The notes below the pieces were generated by a model, which saw only the letters and a program-made list of their open reading frames with translations, was not told where the DNA came from and made no database searches. Of a stretch of 64,000 nucleotides of DNA, positions 1-8,199 are shown piece after piece. Position 1 is the stretch's first letter, and each line of letters opens with the position of its first letter. Position numbers and translations under genes: made by a program. Location: assembly GCA_964587105.1 (NCBI GenBank), contig CAZPKG010000001.1:124001-188000 (forward strand), in the 5' to 3' direction. Source of the stretch: JABWCQ01 sp964587105. Lineage in GTDB: Bacteria > Electryoneota > RPQS01.

Positions 1-2942
1 AAAGCGACCGCCGGAATATACAAACCGCGATTCGACGGTCCTGCCGCGTCAGGTCGCAAGTGAAAATCGACAGGCGACTGAAAACCTGCCGGAGCGGCTG
101 TACTCGCGCTGTCCTGTCCGGTTGCTGTTGACCAGGCGGACAACGTTTGATAGTCGCCGTCGAGGTTTGAATGACCAAAGCGGAATTGCGTATTCGTGCC
201 GGGGCCGTCATACAGATTGTGATTGGCGGCTATCACTCCGCCCGTCCATTCGATGAAGCGAGCGATGGCCTGCGGATCGGTGATCTGAATGATGTTGTTC
301 AGCAAGCTCGCCGCAGTTTGAGTTCCTGATACAGAAATTCCGGTGATATTCGATGAGAGCAAATCCCCAATGCTAACCGTATTGTGATAGAACAGCGCGG
401 TTCCGCTCGTTGCCGACAAACCAACTACGGCGCCGCTTGTGAGCGAGTTGAAATCACCAATCCAATTGTTGGCCGCGAATAGCACTCCCGCTCCCGACTC
501 GGCTGAAATTGCCGTGATTGTTCCGGCGGCGAGGCATTGCGTGATGCGATTATTAAGCACTCTGACCGTATCCGGCGGAGAGAGATTCAAAACGCGAATC
601 CCATAGCAGGGCGACGGTGCGTTGGCGAAGCCCGCCGTGATCGAGCAATTTTCAATCAGAAGATTCTGCTGCCAACTCGCTTGAATGGAGGTGCGAACCC
701 CGGAGATATTGCAATCTCGCACGATGTTTCCGGCAGAGCTTTGTCCGCTCGCGCCTTCAAAGCGAAGGCCCGTGTAGGCAGTGTTGATATCGAGTTGCTG
801 AAAGAGATTGTCTGAGCAACCCGTTGAGACCAACAGCGTGGTGGCGGAGGATTGATCTTGAGATGCGCACGCCAAATGGCAATTGCGAATCACATTGTGG
901 TGGCTGTTGTTCGCGATCTTCATCGTCTCAAGCGTCGCGCCGCTGCCTTGAAGTATCAATCCTTCAATGGTTACATACGAGACATTCGACAACAGAACCG
1001 ACGGTTGACTGCCGGGCGGAGAAATCTGCACAATTCCTTCGGAGAAGGGAGATTGTTGAATTGTAAGTGTCGAGACTGAATTGAGTCCAGAGACGTTTTC
1101 AAGAGTGAGATTTTCCGGATAGAGCCCGGCCTCGAGATTCAAAACAACAGGACCGTCCACACCGCGATGATTGAGTTCATTCAGCGCAGTTGAGAGCGTC
1201 GGGAAATCCGCACCGAAGCCACCGATCTGATAGGTTCCTGACATCGGAAGGCCCGTGACGGCAAGATTAAAGGCGACGGCGTTGTCGGAGGGATTTGCGT
1301 CTGTGCCGAGAATGGTTTCAACAATTAGCTCGGAGGTCGTATGAGCCGAATCGGTGCTCCACAGAAGCAAAAAGGTGTCGGCTTGCGAGGGGATTAGACT
1401 AATGAGCGCTTCTGCGCGTGCGGTATCGTCGTAAGTTAATCTTAAGGGCAGATCGAGAACAGGCGAAGAACCGCGATTTTGCACGACAACTTCGAGCCGA
1501 AGGAGAGAATACTCGGGAAATGACTGTGGCATTCCGAGCACATTGAGAATTGCAACGTCGGAGGCCGGCGCGTCAAACAAGTATTCATCGGCCCCGATGT
1601 CCGGTGGTTGAAAGCGGAGTTGACCGTCAATATCTGACGTCACGTCCAAAGCAACCGCGCCATTCTGATGAGGAAGGGCGGACGATTGCTGGAGATGCAA
1701 ATCGGAATTTGATACAAACAGCGGATTGCCGGAATAGCTTGACAAATCGAGTCCGGTTGTTTGCCATTCGGCAAGTGTCGTAAACGGATTAATCAACCAT
1801 CCAACTTTGTAGGCCGTTCCCGTGCCGTAGAAGAGATTGTTGTTGGACACGATCGGCGCGGCTTGAGTCAGCATGAAGGCGTTGTAGGCGGGGCGGGTGG
1901 CTTCCTGATTCGCCAAAATATTGTTTAGCAAAGTCAAGCTGGCATCAGGCGCAATCAAACCGTTATAGAGTGAGTAGGCCGTGCCCGTTGCCGCGACGTC
2001 ATTGACCAGAATGCTATTGTTGACAAGGCGATTTTGACCGCCGGAAACGAAGATTGCCCGGACTTGTGACGAGCCGGTGTTTTGGAAACCGTAGATGAAA
2101 TTATTGCTTGCTTGCAGGAAGGCTTGAGAGGAAAGCGGATTATGGCGAATGGCGACGGCGTAGCCGCTGCCGGTTTTGATTTGCGAGAGACTGTTGCTGA
2201 TGACCAAAACGCTGTCGGACGGGTTCTGCGTGCCTATGTTGACTGCCGTCGCGCCGCTGCCAAGACCGAGATTGGGTTTGATATCGCAGCCGGTGATTCT
2301 GCAAAGGGTTTGTCGAGAGACGCTAACGCCTTGCTGGACGCTGTCAATTACACAATTGACAATCGAATTGCCGAAAGCAGATGTGGAGTAGCCATCGAGA
2401 AAGACTGCATCTGACGCGCGGCGAATCGTGCAGCCGATGAGCGTTACGTTCTGGACGTCCGGGCCTAAAATTTCGACGGCACGGCTGGTAGAGCGGGCGG
2501 TGATGGAACAACCAGTGAAAAGAAGATTAGCTGAGGAGCCCCAAATTCTGACGGCAGGTTGAACAACGGTTGGTGATTGGACATATATGTCCGAGAATTG
2601 CAAGTTTGCGCCATTAAAGACTTGCAAGGTCGGTAATGCGGTGTCCGCTGAAACCAAAGTGACGGGTCCTCCCTCAAACGGAGTGAGGGCAAGGGTGAAG
2701 CTCGATGAACCTGCGTAGTTGCCGATTGTGAACGGGCCGATCTGCTGGCCGGGTGTAATTGTTAGCTCTAAATCACCGTCGAGACCATAGTAGGCAACCG
2801 AGTCGAGGGCTTGGCTCAGAGACGAAAAATCCCCGTCGGTTCCCACGAGCAAACGGCCCGAAAGGAAAGCCCACGAGGAATTTGTGCAAACTACTACAAA
2901 TATTAGGGTTATACCCCAAAAACGAGCTAACAAAATGTTCAT
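1..2942 (-). CDS. Secreted right-handed beta-helix protein with internal CARDB-like domain (3' end off the left edge)
   Basis: The reverse strand is open from ATG at 2942 to the edge of the window, giving 980 residues with no stop; the C-terminus is missing. The N-terminus is a signal peptide (MNILLARFWG, a hydrophobic stretch, then SWA near residue 25). Residues ~26-450 are rich in N-x-I/L ladder repeats typical of a right-handed parallel beta-helix. Residues ~462-560 (DVAILNV ... VVVQNRG ... NPSDNAVAF) resemble a CARDB adhesion-type domain. A second beta-helix follows (YQIGGFGADFPTLSTAL ... GPVVLNLEAG), a start often seen in FCB surface proteins. The upstream in-frame sequence has a stop, so the 2942 start is firm. 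It is divergent from the M32 peptidase gene. A C-terminal sorting domain is likely but lies outside the window. Ligand or substrate unknown. Confidence 0.85.
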   Translation of the reverse strand, partial: MNILLARFWGITLIFVVVCTNSSWAFLSGRLLVGTDGDFSSLSQALDSVAYYGLDGDLELTITPGQQIGPFTIGNYAGSSSFTLALTPFEGGPVTLVSADTALPTLQVFNGANLQFSDIYVQSPTVVQPAVRIWGSSANLLFTGCSITARSTSRAVEILGPDVQNVTLIGCTIRRASDAVFLDGYSTSAFGNSIVNCVIDSVQQGVSVSRQTLCRITGCDIKPNLGLGSGATAVNIGTQNPSDSVLVISNSLSQIKTGSGYAVAIRHNPLSSQAFLQASNNFIYGFQNTGSSQVRAIFVSGGQNRLVNNSILVNDVAATGTAYSLYNGLIAPDASLTLLNNILANQEATRPAYNAFMLTQAAPIVSNNNLFYGTGTAYKVGWLINPFTTLAEWQTTGLDLSSYSGNPLFVSNSDLHLQQSSALPHQNGAVALDVTSDIDGQLRFQPPDIGADEYLFDAPASDVAILNVLGMPQSFPEYSLLRLEVVVQNRGSSPVLDLPLRLTYDDTARAEALISLIPSQADTFLLLWSTDSAHTTSELIVETILGTDANPSDNAVAFNLAVTGLPMSGTYQIGGFGADFPTLSTALNELNHRGVDGPVVLNLEAGLYPENLTLENVSGLNSVSTLTIQQSPFSEGIVQISPPGSQPSVLLSNVSYVTIEGLILQGSGATLETMKIANNSHHNVIRNCHLACASQDQSSATTLLVSTGCSDNLFQQLDINTAYTGLRFEGASGQSSAGNIVRDCNISGVRTSIQASWQQNLLIENCSITAGFANAPSPCYGIRVLNLSPPDTVRVLNNRITQCLAAGTITAISAESGAGVLFAANNWIGDFNSLTSGAVVGLSATSGTALFYHNTVSIGDLLSSNITGISVSGTQTAASLLNNIIQITDPQAIARFIEWTGGVIAANHNLYDGPGTNTQFRFGHSNLDGDYQTLSAWSTATGQDSASTAAPAGFQSPVDFHLRPDAAGPSNRGLYIPAVA

Positions 2943-3273
2943 GCGGTCAGGTCATATCTTGCAACGGACATGCGAATCCTATTACACACACTTAAAGTAA
3001 TACATCGGATTCGGTCTGACAAGGCCCCAGCAAAAAGTTTCAAAAAAAGTCTGTCCTTCAATCGGTTGCCAATTCACGACAGCCGACCCTACTCCAAGTT
3101 GAAATCTCAGTTGAGAAATTGCCAAAATATTCGTATTTTCGATCGTTAGTTCTGTATTTACAGTTGTTCGTGCGACGAATTGCGTGCGTCGCCACAATGC
3201 CGGAAAATTAATCATTGCACAGATTGTCCAGCATGTCCAGAAGCGTGCCGGAATTTAGAAAGGAATTAGAGGT
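2943..3273. other. Divergent intergenic region (331 bp)
   Basis: This stretch separates the beta-helix gene (- strand) from the M32 peptidase gene (+ strand). Short open frames exist on both strands but none has a convincing start or coding character. It holds a sigma-70-type promoter candidate for the peptidase (listed separately) and a ribosome-binding site (AGAGGT) just before 3274. I could not pick a convincing promoter for the leftward gene. Confidence 0.6.
3111..3139 (+). promoter_or_regulatory. Sigma-70-type promoter for the M32 carboxypeptidase
   Basis: TTGAGA and TATTTT are separated by 17 bp, placing the transcript start near 3146 and leaving a ~128-nt leader before the ATG at 3274. 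It has the same geometry as nine other sites in the window. Confidence 0.5.
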
Positions 3274-4785
3274 ATGGCAGTAGATATTAAGAAGACCTAT
3301 ACTGAGCTTGAAGACGAATTCAAACAGTACTCGACGCTGTCCGGTATTGCCGGTGTGCTTGGTTGGGATATGCAGGTCAACATGCCGCCCAAAGGGGCCG
3401 AGAAACGGGCCAATCAATTGGCGATGATCAGCGGATTGGCCCACGAGCGCCTGACTTCCCCGCGCATCGGTGAGATGTTGGCCGCGCTAAAGGGGGCTAA
3501 CGGTGAACTTGGTGAGGCCGAGAAGGCAAATATTCGGGAGATGTCGCGCGATTATGACCGTGCGACTAAGGTGCCGCAAGAATTGGTTGAAGAGCTTTCC
3601 CGTCAGGAATCTCTGGCCCACGAAGTTTGGGTGCGGGCACGCGAGAAAGCGGATTTCGGAATGTTCGCACCGGAGCTTGAGAAGCTTGTCGCATTGACGA
3701 AGAGGCTGGCCGACGCATACGGCTATCAGGGAACGCCGCTCAACGCGCTGATTGAAGGTTTCGAGCCGGGCGCCACGGTGGATTCATTGACGAAATTGTT
3801 CGATGAGGTCAAGGCTGTTACAGTTCCGCTGACGGAAAAGGTGATTGCTTCTCCGGTGAAGGCGAAATTCGATTTTGAAAAGAACAAGTTCGCCGCTGAA
3901 AAGCAAAAGGCATTTGGCGAAACGTTAATTGAGAAGATCGGCTTTGACAAGCAGGCTGGAAGGCTTGATACATCGGTTCATCCATTCTGCTCCGGCGGAT
4001 TGGGCGACGTGCGCTTGACGACACGGTACAATGAACATGCTCCGCAGCAGGCAATCTTCGGAATCATCCATGAGATGGGTCACGGGCTGTACGAGCAGGG
4101 CGTCGCACCGGAAACGTATGGCACCCCGCTGTCGGAAGCTTTGAGTTATGGTCTGCATGAATCGCAAAGCAGAATGTGGGAGAATTACATCGGGCGGAGC
4201 CTGCCGTTCTGGAAGCACTTCTATCCCACGCTCAAGGCACAATTCAACAGCGAACTGGACGGCATGTCTGTAGAAGATTGGGTGCTGGCGGTCAACCACG
4301 TCGAGCGGAGTCTGGTGCGCGTCGAGGCAGATGAATTGACCTATGATCTGCACATTATTTTGCGCTTCGAGATTGAGCGCGATCTGTTTGCCGGACTGAT
4401 TTCGGTTTCAGATCTGCCCGCCGTATGGAACAAAAAGATTGAAACCTATCTTGGTATCACCCCGCCGAACGACGGCAAAGAGGGCGTGATGCAGGACGTG
4501 CATTGGGCAGGCGGCAGTTTCGGTTACTTCCCGTCTTACAGTGTCGGCAACATCGCCGCCGGACAGTTGTGGAAGAAAATGAATTCTGATATGCCAAATA
4601 TGAGCAAGCAGATAGAATCCGGTAATTTCAGTGAGATTCTGTCGTGGCTGCGTGAGCACGTCCATCATTTGGGCCGCCGCTATTCGCGCGATGAATTGCT
4701 GATGAAAGCGACCGGCAAGCCGCTGGGGACGGAGGGTTACCTAACCTACCTGACGGAGAAGTTCGGCACACTTTACAAACTCTAA
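3274..4785 (+). CDS. M32 family metallocarboxypeptidase (carboxypeptidase Taq)
   Basis: A cytosolic zinc carboxypeptidase that removes C-terminal residues from peptides. The 503-residue length is normal for family M32. The zinc site is the HEMGH motif at residues 266-270, with the third ligand Glu296 in the family motif HESQSRMWEN. The family substrate loop HPF...GDVRLTTRYNE precedes it. There is no signal peptide. The gene stands alone: its own promoter candidate lies upstream and a strong hairpin terminator follows directly. Start ATG is preceded by AGAGGT at good spacing. Confidence 0.95.
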   Translation: MAVDIKKTYTELEDEFKQYSTLSGIAGVLGWDMQVNMPPKGAEKRANQLAMISGLAHERLTSPRIGEMLAALKGANGELGEAEKANIREMSRDYDRATKVPQELVEELSRQESLAHEVWVRAREKADFGMFAPELEKLVALTKRLADAYGYQGTPLNALIEGFEPGATVDSLTKLFDEVKAVTVPLTEKVIASPVKAKFDFEKNKFAAEKQKAFGETLIEKIGFDKQAGRLDTSVHPFCSGGLGDVRLTTRYNEHAPQQAIFGIIHEMGHGLYEQGVAPETYGTPLSEALSYGLHESQSRMWENYIGRSLPFWKHFYPTLKAQFNSELDGMSVEDWVLAVNHVERSLVRVEADELTYDLHIILRFEIERDLFAGLISVSDLPAVWNKKIETYLGITPPNDGKEGVMQDVHWAGGSFGYFPSYSVGNIAAGQLWKKMNSDMPNMSKQIESGNFSEILSWLREHVHHLGRRYSRDELLMKATGKPLGTEGYLTYLTEKFGTLYKL

Positions 4786-4797
4786 ATAGAGTATTTG

Positions 4798-4825
4798 AAG
4801 GGCGGCTTCGCCGCCCTTTGTTTTT
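4798..4825 (+). terminator. Rho-independent terminator of the M32 gene
   Basis: A GGGCGGC / GCCGCCC stem with a 3-nt loop (4800-4816), extended by A-T pairs and followed by TTTGTTTTT. Confidence 0.85.
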
Positions 4826-4890
4826 CGCTCATGGATTTCTTACGAGATTTGTTTGATTGAGAGAGCGCTTGAGGGAACTTGGGTCGATTG

Positions 4891-4922
4891 ACGTGACGGC
4901 AGTATGCCTGAGGAAGTCACGT
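4891..4922 (+). promoter_or_regulatory. Nested hairpin in the leader of the TonB receptor gene
   Basis: ACGTGAC (4891-4897) pairs with GTCACGT (4916-4922), and GGCA/TGCC (4898-4908) forms an inner hairpin. It sits 30 bp upstream of the receptor start. It does not fit the cobalamin riboswitch or another metabolite riboswitch I know; role unknown. Confidence 0.3.
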
Positions 4923-4952
4923 ACGGTCGGCTTAAAATATAAACGGAGAGTT

Positions 4953-7205
4953 ATGAAACGTCTCATTGTACTTGCCTTGATATTGACTTTGCCAATTTCA
5001 GCGGCGATTGCCCGTGCTACTATTTCGGGCAAGATTAAGGACGCGGCCACGGGAGAATCTATTCCTGCGGTGGCGGTCGTTGTCGAAGGCGCTAATCGCG
5101 GCGCGGCGGCGAATGTGGAAGGGTTCTTTTCGATACCAAACCTTCAGCCGGGTGAATACACTCTGGTGTTTAGCTCTTTGGGCTACGAGGTTTTGCGAAA
5201 AGATGTGACGATTGTGGATGGTCAGAGCCACAACATCGAAGTGAAGATGAAAGACGCGGCCTTGCAGTTCAAAGAGGTCGAGATTCTGGCAAAACGTGAC
5301 CGCGAACCGGAGTATGCACCCAAGGTCGCGCAGATCGAAGTGACGCCGCGTGAATTGCTAAGGCTGCCGCAGCTTGCCGAGCCGGATTTGTTCCGCGCGC
5401 TTCAGGCTACTGCAGGAATTTTGCCGTCGAGCGACTTCTCGGCTGAACTGAATATCTGGGGCGGTTCAGGTGATCAAAACTTGATCCTGTTGAACGGAAT
5501 CAATGTTTACAAGCCGACGCACTTAGGTGGGTTGTTCTCCATCTTCAATATGGACGCCGTCAAAGACGTGAAGCTGATCAAGGGCGGTTTTGGTGCGAAG
5601 TACGGCGGCAGGCTTTCGGCTGTTGTGGACGTAGCCGACCGCGAAGGTAACCGCAACAAAGTTGAAGGCAAGGTCGGATTGTCGTTGTTGTCCTCGACCG
5701 GAATGTTAGAAGGGCCGTTGCCGCACGGTTCGTGGTTGGTGGCGGGTCGTAGAACATATATTGATGCCGCGACAAAGTTGTTTAAGAGTATGGACATCAT
5801 TGAAGATGAATTCCCGTATTACTTCTACGATTTCAACATCAAGGGAACGCGTGACTTTGCGAACGGAGACAGAATTTCTCCGTCAGGCTACTGGGGCGAT
5901 GATATTTTACAGTTGACAGCAGGCACAGGAGACCGATTGAGGCTGAAGTGGGGTAATCGCACTTTCAGCGTCCCGTTTGTCCACATCTTCTCGCCGAAAA
6001 TTTACTCGCATACGACGCTTGCGGGAAGTAAATTTTACGGAAGACAGAGATTCGAGTCGTCCGATTCGTGGTTTGAATGGAATAATGAAATCACGGACGT
6101 GACCGGCGAAACGGACTTCACGTATTACGCCAACGCGCGCAATACGATTGACTTCGGAGTCGAAGCGAAGTTCTTTGACGCATTTCTTGAGGGAATTTCT
6201 TCGGACTATCTGTTTGGTCACAATGATTACAAGGGAAATATCCTGTCGTTCTACGGGTCGGATGACTACCGGCTTACGGACAAGTGGACGATTAGCCCCG
6301 GTCTTCGATATGAACATTACAGCATCACCAAGTCGGATGAGGTGCTGCCGCGTTTAGCCGCCCGCCGTGATTTGGCGCCGGGAATGTACGTCAGCGGAGC
6401 GTGGGGTCTATATTCGCAATACTTGCAGCAGATGCGCGTGGGAGATCAAGAGTCGTTGTTTGATTCATATGCGCCTTTAAGCGACCGTTTCGGCATCGCG
6501 CGCGGTCAGCAGTTTGCCTTGTCGTTTGCAGATGACAGTTTGGGACAGTTCAAGGTAACAGGCGGCGCGTATTACAAGAATTTTCAAAACATCGTGCAGC
6601 TTGACGTGTTTGAAGCAAAGGATGACGGCGACACGGATTTGGAAGACTATGTACGGCCCGGCAAAGGGTATGCTTATGGAATGGACGTTACCATCGGCGG
6701 TACGTTTGGGAAGTATGACATGAGCCTCGGATATGGCTGGGGACGGACAAGGAGAATCTTTAAGGCCTTTGACACTTACGAACCAATCGACAATGGTTTG
6801 TCGTTCCCGGCTTTTTATGACCGGCAGAACAATACGAACTTGTTCATCAGCCGCAAAATCAGGAATCGAGGAAGCCTCGAAACCAGACTCAATTATCAGT
6901 CAGGTCTGCCGTTTACAAAGCCGGACGGAAATTATTCACCAGGTATTGATCTGCCTCCGCACTACTTTATGCCGGGAAGAACAAACGGTGAACGATTTGA
7001 CGCGTATGTCCGCGTTGACGTAGCTTACCGCCTACATTACGAATGGAGCTGGTGTACGTTCAAACCGTACATCGAAGTCATCAACATTTTGGGGCGCAAG
7101 AATCCGCTCAATATCTCGCCTGACTTGTCCACAAATCCGGTCAGCTTTGAGACAAACGGACAGTTGCCGTTTTTGCCGACATTTGGCTTCACTGCGGAGT
7201 TCTAA
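4953..7205 (+). CDS. TonB-dependent outer-membrane receptor with CarboxypepD_reg-like N-terminal domain
   Basis: A 750-residue outer-membrane active transporter of unknown substrate. The start is ATG 4953 because it follows GGAGAG and opens a signal peptide (MKRLIVLALILTLPISAAIA); an upstream in-frame ATG at 4857 lacks both. Residues ~22-110 form a carboxypeptidase-regulatory-like beta-sandwich (SGKIKDAATGESIPAV ... SLGYEV), ~125-235 the plug (LNIWGGSGDQNLILLNGINVY ... GGFGAKYGGRLSAVVDV), and the rest a beta-barrel rich in alternating aromatic strands that ends in Phe. It ends 3 bp before a DUF4249 lipoprotein gene, a pairing well known in Bacteroidota. No TonB, ExbB or ExbD gene is present in the window. 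Confidence 0.93.
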   Translation: MKRLIVLALILTLPISAAIARATISGKIKDAATGESIPAVAVVVEGANRGAAANVEGFFSIPNLQPGEYTLVFSSLGYEVLRKDVTIVDGQSHNIEVKMKDAALQFKEVEILAKRDREPEYAPKVAQIEVTPRELLRLPQLAEPDLFRALQATAGILPSSDFSAELNIWGGSGDQNLILLNGINVYKPTHLGGLFSIFNMDAVKDVKLIKGGFGAKYGGRLSAVVDVADREGNRNKVEGKVGLSLLSSTGMLEGPLPHGSWLVAGRRTYIDAATKLFKSMDIIEDEFPYYFYDFNIKGTRDFANGDRISPSGYWGDDILQLTAGTGDRLRLKWGNRTFSVPFVHIFSPKIYSHTTLAGSKFYGRQRFESSDSWFEWNNEITDVTGETDFTYYANARNTIDFGVEAKFFDAFLEGISSDYLFGHNDYKGNILSFYGSDDYRLTDKWTISPGLRYEHYSITKSDEVLPRLAARRDLAPGMYVSGAWGLYSQYLQQMRVGDQESLFDSYAPLSDRFGIARGQQFALSFADDSLGQFKVTGGAYYKNFQNIVQLDVFEAKDDGDTDLEDYVRPGKGYAYGMDVTIGGTFGKYDMSLGYGWGRTRRIFKAFDTYEPIDNGLSFPAFYDRQNNTNLFISRKIRNRGSLETRLNYQSGLPFTKPDGNYSPGIDLPPHYFMPGRTNGERFDAYVRVDVAYRLHYEWSWCTFKPYIEVINILGRKNPLNISPDLSTNPVSFETNGQLPFLPTFGFTAEF

Positions 7206-7208
7206 ACC

Positions 7209-8045
7209 ATGAAATACATATCATACATAATGCTGGCATTGTTCAGCACCATTTTGTTTTCGGCCTGTGACGATGAAGCTCCGGTTGAGTATGACGAGCA
7301 GATCGTTGTAGATGGTTTTCTGTGGATTGGGCATCGTTTGGAAATTAGTTTGACGAAGACCGTGCCGTTTGGTACGGCGTATTACGAAGATTCCGTCAAG
7401 GTAGGCGGTGCACAGGTTTTTGTCACGGTTGACGGTGTTACGCATGAATTGACGGAAGCGATATCTGGAATTGAAGGGACTTATGCTGCACCGGATTCAG
7501 TGCATACTGTTGCAACGGGCAAGCGGTATGACTTGCTGGTAACCAAAGACGGTGACACGCTACGGGCGCACACTACAGCGGTTGCTCCGTTGACAATTAC
7601 TCAATCAGTGCTGATGAATACCAACGGCGAAGTCACTGATTCTGCTCCTGATACACTTGAGTATGGTGGAGACGCGTTGCATCTGAAATGGACAACGGAT
7701 CCTTTGAATTTTGGCTATGCAATTTTGATTGAGAGTTTGGAAGAGGGGAAGTACGGCGAATCATGCGACTTCGGTGATGATAACGGCCCCGGAACCTACT
7801 TGTTTGTATGGAGTACACGGTACATTGAAGAGATGGACCTGCCGTGGATCTCATTGTGCTATTCAGGACCAACACAGGTTCGCGTGTTCTCGTGCGATTC
7901 AAGCTGGTGGAATTTCGTTTCCACGATTTTGACCGGCGAAATCCGGAATGATCCTGTGTCGAACATTGAAGGCGGCAGGGGTGTTTTCTGCGCGGTTGGC
8001 GTGGACACGTTTCAGGTTGCTGTGACTGACACTCTCGAAGACTAG
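7209..8045 (+). CDS. DUF4249-type outer-membrane lipoprotein
   Basis: 278 residues with a lipoprotein signal: hydrophobic N-terminus then FSAC, so Cys20 would be lipidated. The body (VDGFLWIGHRLEISLTKTVP, then beta-rich segments with VGGAQVFVT) matches the layout of the DUF4249 family, whose members sit next to TonB-dependent receptors with CarboxypepD_reg domains. It starts 3 bp after the receptor stop and ends before a strong terminator, so the two form an operon. It probably acts as a surface partner of the receptor, by analogy with SusD-type proteins; this is inference. Confidence 0.8.
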   Translation: MKYISYIMLALFSTILFSACDDEAPVEYDEQIVVDGFLWIGHRLEISLTKTVPFGTAYYEDSVKVGGAQVFVTVDGVTHELTEAISGIEGTYAAPDSVHTVATGKRYDLLVTKDGDTLRAHTTAVAPLTITQSVLMNTNGEVTDSAPDTLEYGGDALHLKWTTDPLNFGYAILIESLEEGKYGESCDFGDDNGPGTYLFVWSTRYIEEMDLPWISLCYSGPTQVRVFSCDSSWWNFVSTILTGEIRNDPVSNIEGGRGVFCAVGVDTFQVAVTDTLED

Positions 8046-8085
8046 CTACTTGCTGAGCGATACTTCAAATTAGCATTGATGTTTT

Positions 8086-8119
8086 GATACCCCCTTAAAG
8101 TATAAGGGGGTATCTTTTT
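8086..8119 (+). terminator. Strong Rho-independent terminator after the receptor/DUF4249 operon
   Basis: A 12-bp perfect stem (8086-8097 with 8103-8114), a 5-nt loop, then five T. The -35 box of the next gene begins 3 nt later. Confidence 0.9.
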
Positions 8120-8121
8120 AC

Positions 8122-8150
8122 TTGACTTTTCTGAAGTTTCGCTCTACATT
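8122..8150 (+). promoter_or_regulatory. Sigma-70-type promoter of the first propeller-like protein
   Basis: TTGACT, 17 bp, TACATT. The same promoter with near-identical spacer sequence precedes the paralog at 10277, so the promoter was copied with the gene. Transcript start expected near 8157. Confidence 0.75.
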
Positions 8151-8167
8151 CAGGAAACTTGGAATTT

Positions 8168-8199
8168 GGGTCCCATATTTTACTCCGCGGAGGTGTCCC
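8168..8199 (+). promoter_or_regulatory. Conserved leader motif GGGTCCC ... GGAGGTG before the start codon
   Basis: GGGTCCC at 8168-8174, 14 nt, then a near-perfect Shine-Dalgarno GGAGGTG (8189-8195), TCCC and ATG. The same arrangement precedes the genes at 10277 and 43415. It decides the start codon at 8200. Confidence 0.55.
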
